From NCBI GenBank assembly GCA_963971225.1, contig OZ020269.1, forward strand, positions 76,856,450-76,920,449: a stretch of 64,000 nt of DNA, given 5' to 3'. The first letter of the stretch is position 1, and each line of letters begins with the position of its first letter. Below the pieces are notes generated by a model that worked only from the letters and a program-made list of their open reading frames with translations, was not told the origin of the DNA and did no database searches. Source of the stretch: Melieria omissa. Lineage: Eukaryota > Arthropoda > Insecta > Diptera > Ulidiidae. The position numbers and the translations under genes were made by a program. Shown here one piece after another: positions 11,164-22,276 of the stretch.

Positions 11164-12818
11164 TGTGCCCAGTAAGCCTTCGCGATCGGGCTCTCACCAG
11201 CCATCTCCTGCCTGTCCGGCCGTAATCTCTGCGCTTTGCCTTTGATGATCTTCGCGAGATCCGTATCCTTGCGCTGGTCCTTCTGTAGCCTTTCCGCAAG
11301 CCAATCTTCCTCTTGCAGAACTCTTACCGACCGAACATCCACAATTTGTCCCTCGTTTTCGGCCTGCGAATTATGCCTGCGTTCGGTCTCGCACGAATGG
11401 TGTGGCAGAGCGTCATCCCTTCTTGGCGACGTCTTTTGTCCGGAACGCTTTTCTCGCAGATGGCAGTCTCGTGATATGTGGCCTTGCTTGCCAAATCGCC
11501 AGCAACTGACTCGAGATGATACTGCCCGCAGCCCCGCTGGTGCCTCCGAGCTCACTGTCTGGCTTTGCGTGACACGTCCAGATTGGACCCCATGCATCTC
11601 CGCAGATGAATGTCGAAAACTTCCCCTCCAGGCCGCCTCATACGTCAATGCGCTTGTCACCGTCTCACGGAATGTCGGCTTGCCCATCATCAATGCACTG
11701 CGTCGTGTCTCCGGGTCATGAAGACCTTCAATAAACGCCTCAATCTTCATCCTCTCGAGATAATCAGCGCCGAATTTCGGGTAGCACAACTGTACGAGCC
11801 GCTCAATGTCTGCTGCATACGTCTGCAGCGCCTCGTCTGCTCTTTGCCAGCGGTTCTTCAGCTCGCAATAATACAGCATTTTGTTGTGCTCGTCACTGTA
11901 TCTGGCTGCCAATGCCCTCATGACGATCTCGTAATCACCTCTCAAACCTTCCGAAACTGTTTGTATTACCTCAGCCGCACGACCTCTTAGAGCCAGTATC
12001 AGCCTCCGGCCTTTCCTAACATTGGTCCACTGACTCTCCAAAGCAGCCATCTCGAATTGTAGTTTGAATGTGTCAAACGACGTAGTACCGTCATAAGTAG
12101 GCACTTCTATGGCAAAACTTTCCGGAGCCGGCGGCAAACATTCTCGTGGCTGTACCTCTCTAAGCCGCTCGTCGATTTTTCTGTTTACCGAATCCTCCAG
12201 ATTGTCAACTCGTTTGTCTAAATGTTCTACACGCGTCTCCAGGTGCTCAACTTTCACATTAATCCTGTCTGAAATCTCTTCCACTTTCTGCTCCAAGCGC
12301 TCAGAATTTTCCTGAAGCTTGCTGGACAACTCGCGATTCGCATTTTCAAATTTTTCCGCATTTTCCTGGAGTTTTGTTTCCATTCGCTCTGCTATTTGCG
12401 CCTATAGTTCCTGATTCGTGGTTTCCAGTTTCGCTGTCATTTGCGCCGAAAGTTCCTGATTCGTGGTTTCCAGTTTCGCTGTCATTTGCGCCGAAAGTTC
12501 CTGATTCGCAGTTTCCATTTTCCGGTTGGAAGCTTCAAACATGCCTTTCATTGCCACCATAAGCTGGCTCATGTCCATTGCTTGTGGTGGCGTAGCCGTA
12601 CTTTGCATCGACGCAGCACCAGCAGGCGATTCCTCCACCTTGGCCGACGCCTCTTGTTCCTGCGTTCCGAACTCGTGTGCAGCCCAATCAATGCCTCGTG
12701 ATTCACACGCCTCCCGCAAACGCAGCTGCAACTCCACCTTTCCACCAGCAGTCGGCAAATTCCATGCAGCCAGCTCCTTCTTCAGCTGGTCCACCTTCAG
12801 CAGCTCGAGTTTAACCAT
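11088..12818 (-). pseudogene. Ty3/gypsy gag fused to pre-integrase region, one nonsense codon
   Basis: Start chosen at the ATG at 12818 because copy 1 begins with the same residues. The N-terminus (LKVDQLKKELAAWNLPTAGG) looks like a SAP-type helix-extension-helix, a DNA-binding fold. Tandem coiled-coil repeats follow, then an in-frame TAG near 12402 where the repeat unit has serine. The capsid core lies at 12110-11650. A zinc knuckle near 11505-11464 (CWRFGKQGHISRDC) has Phe instead of its second Cys. About 60 residues later the frame passes into the region just before the integrase, so protease, RT and RNase H are cleanly missing. Confidence 0.75.
12385..12520 (-). repeat. 45-bp tandem repeat inside gag (about 3 copies)
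   Basis: Each 45-bp unit encodes a 15-residue heptad-like segment around TNQELSAQMTAKLET. The most promoter-distal unit holds the nonsense codon. Length variation here would change coiled-coil length. Confidence 0.75.
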
Positions 12819-12868
12819 GTCTGCGTTTTTATAATTTAATGTTTTTTTATCTTCAGCAACACAATCCT

Positions 12869-12885
12869 CACTTTCTGACACCAAA
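12869..12885 (-). other. tRNA primer-binding site of gypsy copy 2
   Basis: TTTGGTGTCAGAAAGTG on the minus strand, directly following the LTR end. It has one more A than copy 1. Confidence 0.65.
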
Positions 12886-12988
12886 TGTTACGAACTCACT
12901 CTCAACCCTATCTCCTAACCTTTATATCCTTCCTGAACCAACGCAATGCCTCGCATTAATAGGGGTCATCCCCTGCGCGTTTGTTCGA

Positions 12989-13021
<33 letters not shown>

Positions 13022-13444
13022 ACTTCACAGGTTCGTTTGGATTGGTTTTGAAAATAAAACAACTTCAGTTATTCAGCGCAACGTAGTCAAAACTAACAAT
13101 CGCTTTATTTACAAATTTGCACTTGTTCTACTTTACACTACTACTATTGCATGTTTCCCCATTGCTTGCTCAACACAGACTCGACCCCTTGCGCTGCCAC
13201 TGCTGCTTTTATACCAGTTTTCTTATCGCGCCGAAGTTTCTTGCAACTTCTAATTGGAACGCGCTCGACCGTTCTCGCACAGCCCATTTCTTCGAGAACC
13301 ATCCTTGCCATATCGGACTATACCAAGCGAATTTATAACAGTTTTGCTGTACTTCACAGTGCATGCCTAACAGTATGCTTGGAAAACATTCGTGCGCAGA
13401 AAAGCATTCCTGTACAGTGCGGCACAGAATTTCTCATCGTATCA
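12886..13444 (-). repeat. 5' LTR of gypsy copy 2, with an extra 3'-end segment
   Basis: Same ends as the other LTR (TGATACG and CGTAACA on the minus strand), but between about 12894 and 13027 it carries about 115 bp not found in the 3' LTR, including an uninterrupted run of 28 A (12992-13019 on the plus strand). The run is either a later insertion or a sign that the element is a recombinant. Confidence 0.75.
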
Positions 13445-13448
13445 ATAT

Positions 13449-14735
13449 GTAATCAGAATATGGAATTGCGACGGTGCTAATACTTCCTGAAATGTCATAC
13501 CCATGCAGAGACGGTAATCGAGGAGCTGTGAATCTTGCAAAAAGGGTGCTGAAAAACTGTGTGAACCTCACAAACACAAATGTAATAATGACCAACTAGT
13601 TCACCAGTAAGGTATTAGCCGATAGTTTATTGGATGCCAGGATCGTACACTCAGAATAAACAAAATTTGTATGATGCGTATATAAAAAAACCCAAACCTA
13701 ATGCATGGCCGCATGCTAGTGCTGCAGTAGCAATTGTTTTCCTATGGACCCTGTATTTACAAGTTCTTTACTTCAAATAAAAAAATTTAAATAAAAACGT
13801 CTTTAAGTAGTAACTAGATTTGAAAAAATTAAATAAATTGAGTTTTTCAGTAGTTTCATATGAGCCTGAGAGTCTCACTTCTGGGTTTACGTTACTTTTA
13901 AAATTCTGGGAATTAGGGTTAACAATATATTTATAATTATATCATTGGAAAAGTATTGATGAGAGGAATCTAAAAACAGAAACAGTTCTCAGTTCAAGTA
14001 TGATTAGGCAGATATAGCCAAAAAAAAGCACACAAACTGTTTGTTGTGCTTTGAGGAATGAATGAGCCCGTTTCTTTTGCCAATACATTTTGTATGCAAA
14101 ACTTATCCAAGTTCTGAACCACTCAAATTCTAAATCACGAGCACACTCACCGGTGGAATAACGGATTCAAAGACGGTGTGCAAATAAATAACATAAAAAT
14201 ACTAATACAAAAAAACAAACAACAACAACATTAATAATATTTCATACAATAATGATAATATAATTATTTCCCAAAAAACTATTATATTACTCATTCCCAT
14301 ACAAACTATACTGGTTCAAAAATAGGGAACTCAGTTCCCCATTGCACGGGATTAGGGTGTAAAAACTATGCACAGAGTGAAGGTTAACACCGCTTCCGTT
14401 TTGTGGTCTGCAAGTTCCAAGTTGTTGTGCCAACATTTTACATCTGCAATCATTTCGTTGCACGATATGTATTTCGTCTTGCTTTGGGATTCTCAGCACG
14501 ATTCCTAGCACCGAACCCCGCGGTACGCCGCCTGTAACTGCGTATGTTTTCGAGCCCTCGTTCGAGTCGTACAGATTACTAAGCCTGGTCCGCCGGAATT
14601 CGCATTCGGAATATGTCTGTTCGAAGCCATTTACAGTTTACGTTCGAAGGGCCTGCGCAGAAATAGGTTAGCGGCAGTGTGTGGCTGTCTGTTGGGTGCT
14701 GGTAGCGCCGGTCTGTTCAGTGCAAAACGGGAAGT
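13449..14735. other. Unassigned A+T-rich stretch
   Basis: No recognisable gene. The sequence continues the flank of gypsy copy 2 and becomes less A+T-rich after 14500. Minor frames on either strand show no family resemblance. Confidence 0.4.
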
Positions 14736-15113
14736 TGAGGAATCGAGCTCTTGAGTCCAGAAGAACTGTCCAATCGTTGATCTTTATTCATGACATTGTT
14801 AATAGCAGAGTAGACTGTTGTGCACTTCTAGAACGAATAAAATTTAATGTTCCTCTTAAGCAACTGCATTTTAATGATCTCTTTTATATTGGTACTCATA
14901 GAACTAATTCTGCAACTAATGAGCCCATAATAAGATCTCTTTTAATATTAAATAAAATGTTGAGATGTTGTGAATCGCTCAATATTAATCTTGATAGAGA
15001 TTCATTTATATTCATATTGTAAATATGTATTTTAAATAATATATAAGAAATTTACTGTATTCCTAGTCTGTAAGGATTGTATTCCATTGACTGAAATAAA
15101 CTAAACTAAACAA
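14736..15113 (+). mobile_element. Jockey-clade non-LTR retrotransposon, 3' end only
   Basis: The frame ending at 15022 reads SRRTVQSLIFIHDIVNSRVDC, then about 40 residues later FYIGTHRTN, resembling the region after RT in Jockey-clade ORF2 proteins. About 90 bp of 3' UTR follows, ending in a short ACTAAACTAAAC tail. The copy is heavily 5'-truncated, as expected for target-primed insertion. The window's right end carries an endonuclease piece that may belong to the same clade. Confidence 0.6.
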
Positions 15114-15835
15114 ATTGGAGTGGGTCTGTTTCTATTTGTGGTTAGAGGAACGTCACGCCTATAATGTGGGGAATTGTATTGGTACTGACACTCGTTGGGT
15201 AAAGCCAAGGAGTTGGCAAAATTTAGACGCTGGTTTTTGGACTCCAACTCCTGCGCAAGTGCTGAGGCCGACGGCATATGAGTGGGTCTAGACAAAAATA
15301 GGATGTCGCACAACGGTTTATGGAGTCCGGATATGAGAGTCTTGAGCGCATCCTATCTGTACTTCTGACTTAGAGATTTAATGAGTTCCGCGTTACCCTC
15401 ATTTGCCATTATCGTTTTATTAATCAAGAGCGTCAGTTTTTTCTTACCTCATCATGGAATTGAGCAATTAAATAAACCGGTTTTTTGCCGACGTACGTAA
15501 AGTCTAGCTATTGTGGCTTTAAAATTTAGTACGGTGTTGAACGATGATAACACGTAATTTTGAAATAATTTGTAGGCAGTGAAGACAGCCTGCCTCCAAG
15601 AAAAGTACCGAGCCTGGTTGCCGTCAAATTCAGCCAATGACTTAACCACGTCAAGTTATCCAGCACACTTCATTGCAGGATCAATAGTCACCTCACTATA
15701 CCCGACTACAGCGAGCGATGCCTCCAACAAGTTAAGTCTTTGTGTCAAATCCTCTACTGTAGCCTGCATGCTCTGTTTAGTTTATTCCACAGCCGTTCGG
15801 ATAGCGGCATTCAAAACAACTTGTCAAGCTTGAGC
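15101..15835 (-). pseudogene. Ty3/gypsy gag fragment of a second family
   Basis: Minus-strand frames give, in order, a helical N-terminal stretch (around 15830-15650), SLAEFDGNQARYFSWRQAVFTAYK near 15640-15580 (read in two pieces), VLSSFNTVLNFKATIARL near 15540, and CDILFLSRPTHMPSA with ALAQELESKN near 15310-15230. This pattern matches gypsy/errantivirus-type Gag in insect genomes. It is different from the gag of the copies at 2022 and 10138. Stops and frameshifts separate the pieces and no pol or LTR accompanies it. It is an old, inactive genomic copy. Confidence 0.6.
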
Positions 15836-15989
15836 ATTCATTTGTTTGTACAAATTTAATAATAAAAAAAATTATTTATTATCGACGTGTCTGATTTTCA
15901 CACATCAGGAAATTTTATTGTAAATTAGCTTGTAAGCGAGGTTTCACAAATTTCTTGCTATTACTTATATTTACGGTATCTAATCCTTA

Positions 15990-16051
15990 GCTCCTAGCTA
16001 GGCCTTAGTCTCGCGTAAGCGGGCTGTCGTGCCAATCAATTAATTAATTAT
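15990..16051 (+). mobile_element. 5'-truncated SINE copy (62 bp of 3' tail)
   Basis: The stretch matches the last 50 bp of SINE copy 1 (CTAGGCCTTAGTCTCGCG, then TGTCGTGCCAATCA) with its ATTA tail. It is flanked by a 9-bp direct repeat TAATCCTTA at 15981-15989 and 16052-16060, which shows a genuine truncated insertion. Confidence 0.75.
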
Positions 16052-16060
16052 TAATCCTTA

Positions 16061-16530
16061 AAACCGTCGGCAAATTTCCTATGCTTATTGGTTTCTTAAC
16101 AACTGACACATGTGCTTATTCACTAGTTGAAAATAATTGCTCTGCCCAACTCACAGCAAATCCGCTGCCTCCATGACCGCTGCTGTTTCGCTGTTTGGTT
16201 TCCACGTACATCCTACACGTCTGTCTGCTCGCTGTCAACGCTTGCGCTCGGAACAATTCTCAGATTTGACCAAATTTGGCCTTTGCAGTTGTTCGTTTAG
16301 TGTCTGCTTATTTCATTTAGTCAGAATCGCGCGTTATGTTCTATGTTCTGAATTTATTGGCACAATTATGTACCTGATTAATAGTTAAAAACTTGTTTTT
16401 TATCCTCCTTTTATGAGGATATTTTTCGTGTCTCCACGCCCCCCAGCGCCATTTAACAAGCCTTCGTTGTTTGGTTTTTTTCCCCGGTGTTATGCACCGA
16501 TTAAAACGTTGCTTTTTGGTTTATTGGCGC
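16061..16530. other. Unassigned stretch
   Basis: No gene or known repeat recognised between the SINE tail and the 3' end of the inverted RTE copy. Confidence 0.35.
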
Positions 16531-16536
16531 ACCACT

Positions 16537-18005
16537 TTACTTACTTACTTAACTGGTCATAACAACCCGTTATCGGGTTACGGACTGCCGCAAAACTTCC
16601 TTTCAGACACCTCTGCTTTGCGCGCGCCTTCTCCAGTTGGCCAAATCAGGAGATACCAGGGCCTCTTAAACTTGGTCCTTCCACCGGAGGCACGTCCTCC
16701 CTCTTCGCCGTCGACCTCCAACCATCGCATCGAACACCTTTTTCGCCGGAGCTTCGTCGTCCATGCGGCAGACATGACCGAGCCAGCGTAGCCGCTGGAT
16801 GTTAATTCGCTTCGCTATGTCCATGTCCTTATACAGCTCGTTATTGGTTCGTATACAATAGTCCTCACCAACTCGAACAGGGCCGAAGATTTTGTGAAGC
16901 ACTTTCCTGTCGAACACTCCAAGGGTCGCTATGTCGTTTCCTGTCATTGTCCATGCTTCAGCGCCATAGAGGAGCACGGGCAAGATAAGCGCCCTATAGA
17001 GTGCAAGTTTTGTCGGTCGAGAGAGGTCTATACTTCTCAATTGCCTACCAAGACCGTATAGCACCTGTTGGCAAGAGTTATACTTAGCTTTATCTCCAGG
17101 TTCACATCATTGCTGCTGTTGATGGCGGTGCCAAGGTAGACGAATTCCTTGATAACTTCATAAGTATACCTGTCGGCCTCGACGTGAGACCCTAGCTGCT
17201 GCGAATCCCTGCGTGTAGACAGCATATTCTTCGTATTTACCACCAGACCCATTTTGGCTGATTCTCTTTCGATAGCCGCATAGGCAGCGGTGATATTTCG
17301 CTTGTAAGGCAAGGAGTTGGACGTTTTTGTTGAAAATTGTGCCATTACGATGTACACTGGCCTTGCGCAGAACACTCTCCATGGTGAAGTTGAAGAGGTC
17401 GCAAGACAAAATAACGCCCTTTCTGAATCCTCGAACGGTATCAAATGGGTCGGAGAGGTCACTTTCAACCTTGACGAAGCTGCGCGTATTGCTCTGCAAA
17501 ATCTCACGAGCTTTGCAGGGATACGAAGTTCAGACAATGCGGCATATAGGCGATTCCTTATCGGGCTATCGAATGCTGCCTTGTAATCGATGAAGAGATG
17601 GTGTGTATTGATTTGATTCTCATGGGTCTTCTCCGGGATTTGGCGTACAGTGAATATCTGGTCGATGGTGGACTCACCAGGTCTAAAGCCGCACTCGTAG
17701 GGTCCAATCAGCGCCTTGGCGAGTGGCTTTAATCTTTCACATGGTACGCTCGTCAGGCACTGTATGCAATGGGAAGTAGGCTGATACTCCTGTAGTTGAC
17801 GCATTTTGTTGGGTCGCCTGTCTTCAGCACAGGGAAAAGGGCACTGTGGTTGCAATTGTTGGGCATTCGTTCCTCCAGCCATATTTTGCAGATGAGCGGA
17901 TGCATGCACCCAATTAGCTCACCGCCGCCGGCCTTGAACAATTCAGCTGGTAGCCCATCCGGCTCTGCAGCTTTATTGTTCTTGAGTCGCCGCTTTTTTG
18001 TTCCG
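16537..18005 (-). pseudogene. RTE-clade retrotransposon, reverse transcriptase part (copy B)
   Basis: On the minus strand the frames give DGLPAELFKAGGGELIGCMH (RT block 1), GFRPGESTIDQIFTVRQI, LFIDYKAAFDSP (with the first catalytic Asp), a degenerate palm, and the C-terminus LRWLGHVCRMDDEAPAKKVF with VGGRRRRGR. Main frames are 17037-17909 and 16666-17064, with at least two frameshifts. The canonical YADD region is scrambled around 17330. The 3' end is marked by a TAAG-type simple tail at 16537-16552. The 5' side, including the endonuclease, is missing and abuts an R1-group fragment. Confidence 0.8.
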
Positions 18006-19640
18006 CAATTCTTTCCAAGGTGAGAACGACACGGATCCAAGGCAGCTATCCCGTGATCAGTGGAGAGCAGGACAGTGGCATAGCAAGTGTTCCAGAGTAC
18101 CCTTAGCATTGCTTTCACTACATCTTGTGCATGCATAACTTGGTACCAATCCAAGTTTAGCAGCGTGAGACGATGTGATACAATGTCCCGTGACTACCGC
18201 AACTAATAGTTTGCAATCCTCTCTTTGGTGTGATAGTACGAGTGTGTTTTTGCTATTATGCGCGCGAAGCATGATTTTTGCTGTCCTGTGAGATATAGAT
18301 CTCTCCCACATGGGCGCCGCCTCGCGAATCATTGTCTCTTCAATTTCCGTCTTGAGCGTAGAGAGGGAGGCAGTCGTTCCCGGGCTTTGGCGAGCGCATC
18401 AGCCCTCTCATTTCTCTCAACCCCTTTGTGGCCCGGTACCCTATAAATAGTGACAACTCTTTCGCGGCAGAGTTCGTCCAATTTATTTCTACAGTTCCGT
18501 ACGTATACAGAGTTTGACATTACCCCAGCTGCCGCCTTTATGGCTGCTTCACTGTCAATATAGATATTAATTCGAGAATTAAGAGGAGTGCGTTTCATTG
18601 CTAGTTGCGCCGCTCTTGTGCCAGCGTATACCTCTGCTTGGAAGATGCTGCAGTAATTCGGGAACCGAAAACACGTTGTTGAAGGTCAAGCTCCGGACAG
18701 AAACCTGCAGATCCCACACCCTCTGACTTCTTGGATCCGTCCATGAACGGGTTGTAGGATTGACGGCTGAGTTCACGACCCTTTCGCCACCTATCTGGTT
18801 CTATAACCACGTGGGGTTTGAAGGTAAAGTTGGCTTGAGGTAAAGCGTAGTCTGAGCTGTCGCCTACCCCTGCGTGTATTCTAGTGTGAGCTGTCCAGTT
18901 TAGTATAAGCGCGGCTTTCTTAGCGGCGCTTTTCACTGTTAGACCATTTAGATGAAAGCCCACGATTTTTTCCAGTGCCACTGTCGGAGTGGTGAGCATT
19001 GCACCTGTTAGACACAACCCAGCGGCTCTCTGTACAGTCTCGAGTCTTTTAGCATAGGACTTTTTCTATATCACAGTCTACCATACTAGGATCCCGCAGA
19101 GCAAAATGGGTCTGATTACTGCAGTGTAAATCCAATGGGTGAGACGGAGGGATAAGCCCCAAGTCTTACCGAGCATCTTTCTGCAAGCGTATAAGGCGTT
19201 TAAAGTTTTCCTTTTCCTATCTTTCACATTCAATTTCCACGACATTTTACTATCCAAAATCACTCCTAGGTACTTTTTAGATGTTTTGGGAGTGAGTGTG
19301 GTGTTGTTCAGTTTGGGAGGAGGCCAAGTTGGGATCTTGTACTTTGTTGTAAAAAGAACTAAGTCCGTCATGTCTGTCTTAATTTCAAACCCCACAGTCT
19401 TTGCCCAGTTATTAATCACTTGATCAGTGTCCTCTCGAGTACTTGGCTCATTGAGTTAAGACACCTGCCTGAGACGATGAAGGCCAGGTCATCCGCGTAT
19501 GCAGTTAGCCTTGGTCCTCCGTCCCTCAACTTTAGAAGAATTGTTTGTTCACATCTAGATTCCATAGTAGCGAAGGAAGCCCCCTGGGGAGTGCCCCTAT
19601 TCATCTTCCTTGCTATGGTCGTCGCGCCCCACTCCGCCAC
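18006..19640 (-). pseudogene. R1/LOA-group ORF2: RT end, RNase H and C-terminus
   Basis: In order on the minus strand: TPQGA (RT block) and the catalytic box AYADDLAF near 19500, thumb region KYLGVILDSKMSWKLNV near 19255, RNase H pieces with FMDGSKKSEG near 18740, IYIDSEAAIKAA near 18570 and YRVPGHKGVERNERADALAK near 18435, and the CCHC-like C-terminus CTRCSESNAKGTLEHLLCHC near 18100. Five frames are involved, so multiple frameshifts exist. The 5' side ends where a SINE lies at 19641. Confidence 0.75.
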
Positions 19641-19973
19641 CTTCTTCTTCTTGACTGGCACGACAGCCCGATTACGAGACTAAGGCCTAGCTACCCGCAA
19701 CTATCCATGTTGTGCGTGGGAATTTGTACAAGGTTGGAAGGGACCTACAGTTTTATGCCGATGCCGAACGGCGAGTTGGGAGCTTTTTCATAGGCAATTG
19801 TACTCTTAGAGGTAGAAGTTTGCCATTTCCGACTGAGAGGACAGCCGCTGGAAGAAAAATTGTTTGATTTTTCCTTTTTTCGGTGTTAGCAGCAACGGAG
19901 TCTTGAACCTGGGTTCAAGCGTCGCATTTGACTCGCGGCCCAACGCACTAGCCAGCTGAGCTACGGCGGCTGC
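19641..19973 (-). mobile_element. tRNA-derived SINE copy 2, inverted, with AAG tail
   Basis: Same family as 9049-9382. Its tRNA-like head reads GCCGCCGTAGCTCAGCTGG on the minus strand, with a better B box (GGTTCAAGACTCC). The 3' tail is (AAG)n instead of (ATTA)n. No clear target duplication was found; it lies at the boundary between the R1-group fragment and the RTE copy. Confidence 0.75.
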
Positions 19974-20069
19974 TACGAAAAACTCTTAACTTAATAAAAT
20001 TAATGACCTGCAAATTGATCTACATTACCTGAATCCTAAACTCGTTGACTTTGATAATGCTTCTATCCG

Positions 20070-20585
20070 AAGCTCGGGGACGTCTACGATGGGTGCCCGG
20101 CCCATGACGTCAAAATCGTCCTCGGGGACTTCAATGGAAAGGTCGGGCGAAAAGCCGTATTTGGTCCCATAGTCGGGCAGTTTAGCCTCCATGCGACCAC
20201 TTCAAAAATGGTATGAGGCTGATCGATTTCGCCACGGCACGATAATTGTTAGTTAGCTTCACACCTACATACAAGGCCACCTGGTTATCCCCCCATCAAT
20301 CCACCCATAACCAGATTGATCACATTGTGATTGATGGACTACTACCTTGTTGTAGCCAGGGTACGTATGCGCCTTTGTGTAACAAAGACAGCGCAGCCGA
20401 GTTTGCGAAGAAAGCAAGACATCATTAAGCTGCAACCACAAGCGACAGCCGAGGCCCACTCAACTCTCCAACCAGCTCGGTCGCTCCTTCTCCCCACCTG
20501 ATGACATACACCGATTATGGGCTCACATATCACACTCTATGCGTGCCGCCGCAAAAAAATCTTTTGTTTTTAACGCCAGCTACAA
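20070..20585 (+). pseudogene. RTE copy C, endonuclease part, left of the LOA insertion
   Basis: Starts inside the endonuclease with a segment matching HDVKIVLGDFNGKVGR and VFGPIVGQFSLH, continues through the NQIDHIV region and ends in the segment after the endonuclease (RAAAKKSFVFNASYK). The last 15 bp are duplicated at 25871-25885, where the same RTE reading resumes. RTE copies A and C are separate insertions of one family. Confidence 0.8.
20571..20585. repeat. Left target-site duplication of the LOA-like element
   Basis: TAACGCCAGCTACAA, repeated at 25871-25885. The first two or three bases could belong to the TAACC tail of the element, so the true duplication is 12-15 bp. Confidence 0.85.
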
Positions 20586-20754
20586 GGTTGTTTCTGGTGA
20601 CCGGGCGGTCCCCGGGCGGCTGTTGAAGCTTGTCTTCTCAGCTGGCGAAGTTTGAGATGCGGAAATCCAGGAGCGTCTGACCCACAGTGGGCGGCTCCCT
20701 GGTCAGCGTCTGATGTCCATGTTAGGAGCGGCTATTTGATCATCTTTTGGTGGC

Positions 20755-22276
20755 GTGATAGATGTCAAAGAAACGCCACAGGGGAAGACGACCCCCTTCA
20801 TCAAAACCATTCTGGAGGGCTCCCATAAGGACTCTTTTACGGTGCAGGGAGTCGGATCCCCAGTACCGGCGGTAGACAGTGGGCGAGCGGGCTGTCTGGC
20901 GTCGTTATCCAATGACCGCTTAGGCTGCACAGCGGGACCCCAGGCTGCGCGGTCTACTAACGCTACTGGAAAGCAGGAGGCGCCCAAACCTGCCTTAAGC
21001 AGGTAAGGAGCGCAGGACGCCACCGCTCAGGCCAGTCCCTCAATTTCCGGGGTGGTGCCTCAGTTTCAGGGTCTTCGGCTCGACGTTGCTATAGAAGAGG
21101 GATCGATGATTCTCTCGCAAAATAGAGGCGTCGAGTCTGCTGACTCTGACATGGAGTCGGCACTCCTAGAGGAGACGAACGAACCTGCAGCCACCGGTTC
21201 CACTCCTGGAACGTCCTTGGCGGGGGAAAGTAAGGCGAGCAGTGCTGCGAAAAAAGCCAGAAATGGCTACCGGCGCTCACTTGCTTTCCTTCGCAAAGTG
21301 AACAAAGGTTCAGTACCCTTGTCTGACAAGGAGAAAGACCTAGTTAAGAAGCACCAGAAAATCGTTGCAAAATACGAAAAGAAGCAGGCGGTGTTTTCTG
21401 GTGCCACGACATCGACTACTGCAGCAACGCCTGGAGACAGCGCCACTGCTGCACAGTCGACTAGTGGTACAGCAACGGCGGCAAAGCCTGGTATTAGGGC
21501 CATGGCCGCTACAGGACAGAGAAGGGGCGGCGAAGCCTGGAAACAGTGCCACGGCTGCCTCGTCAGTACGGAAGGCTGATCAGAAGCCATCCACCTCGAC
21601 AAAGCCCACTTCCACCGCAGTGGAAAAGGCGGTCAAACGGGATAGATCGGGGCACGATCAGCCTACAGGGGAGGGGAAAAGGCTGAAACCCTCAGCCAGC
21701 TTCTCCTCTCCAAAGGAGCTACAGATTGCCGTAGTGGACCGGAGCGATCCCGATGGGAAAATTCGTCCGGAAAACTGGCTCTCTGTTGAGGCGCGCATTC
21801 TGCGAGCGATGCTCGGGGCGGCGGACGATGAGATCGACTTTGACGGCGCTGGCTGGCAGAGGGGCGTAAAGATCGTCGGTTGTGGCAACAGGCAGTCACT
21901 TGACTTCCTGGTGCGCACGATCGGCGGTCTTGAGCCTCTATGGCAGGGGGCAAAACTCGAGGTTATAACTCGCGACCGATTGCCTCTCCGACCTATCGTA
22001 ACACTGTGGGTCCCCCCTCCAGTCATGGAGGATGCCGACACGTTGAAGCTGATAGGTCGGCAGAACAGCGGCCTTAACACTGGAGAGTGGAGAGTAATTT
22101 CCTCCACTACTAGCAAAAACGAGACGGGTAAGGACCTCGTGGTCGCTGTTGACCAACCGTCCTTTAGTCATCTGCGAGACTCCTCCTTGGGTTCCTTGAA
22201 AGCTCGTTTCCCCAATAAGGAGCGTGCCACACAGGGAAAGGCTGAAGGTAGTGCAGATAAACCTGCACCACTCTAA
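20755..22276 (+). pseudogene. LOA-like ORF1 (gag-like, DUF4780-type), one frameshift
   Basis: The first frame may begin at 20755 and is stopped at 21004; the second runs 21052-21579 and the third to 22276. The middle part has a basic, helical segment (RRSLAFLRKVNKG, DLVKKHQKIVAKYEKK) and Ala/Thr-rich repeats where the frame shifts at about 21520-21540. The C-terminal 200 residues (KIRPENWLSVEARILRAML, LEVITRDRLPLRPIVTLWVP) resemble DUF4780, an RNA-binding-like domain in ORF1 of LOA-group elements. ORF1 would coat the element RNA. Confidence 0.7.

Larger units (their letters stand above)
10138..13444 (-). mobile_element. Ty3/gypsy retrotransposon copy 2, non-autonomous, with both LTRs
   Basis: A 3.3-kb minus-strand element with LTRs at both ends, a primer-binding site inside the 5' LTR, a gag region and two integrase end pieces, flanked by a 4-bp ATAT direct repeat (10134-10137 and 13445-13448). 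Protease, RT, RNase H and the integrase catalytic core are deleted, so it could only have moved using proteins from an intact relative. The two LTRs differ in length (442 and 559 bp), see the LTR entries. Confidence 0.85.

Noticed and set aside
11236..11721. A 161-residue plus-strand frame
   Set aside because: Antisense shadow of the gypsy gag and pre-integrase region on the minus strand.
12981..13019. Poly-lysine coding frame
   Set aside because: It is the translation of the A(28) run in the LTR.
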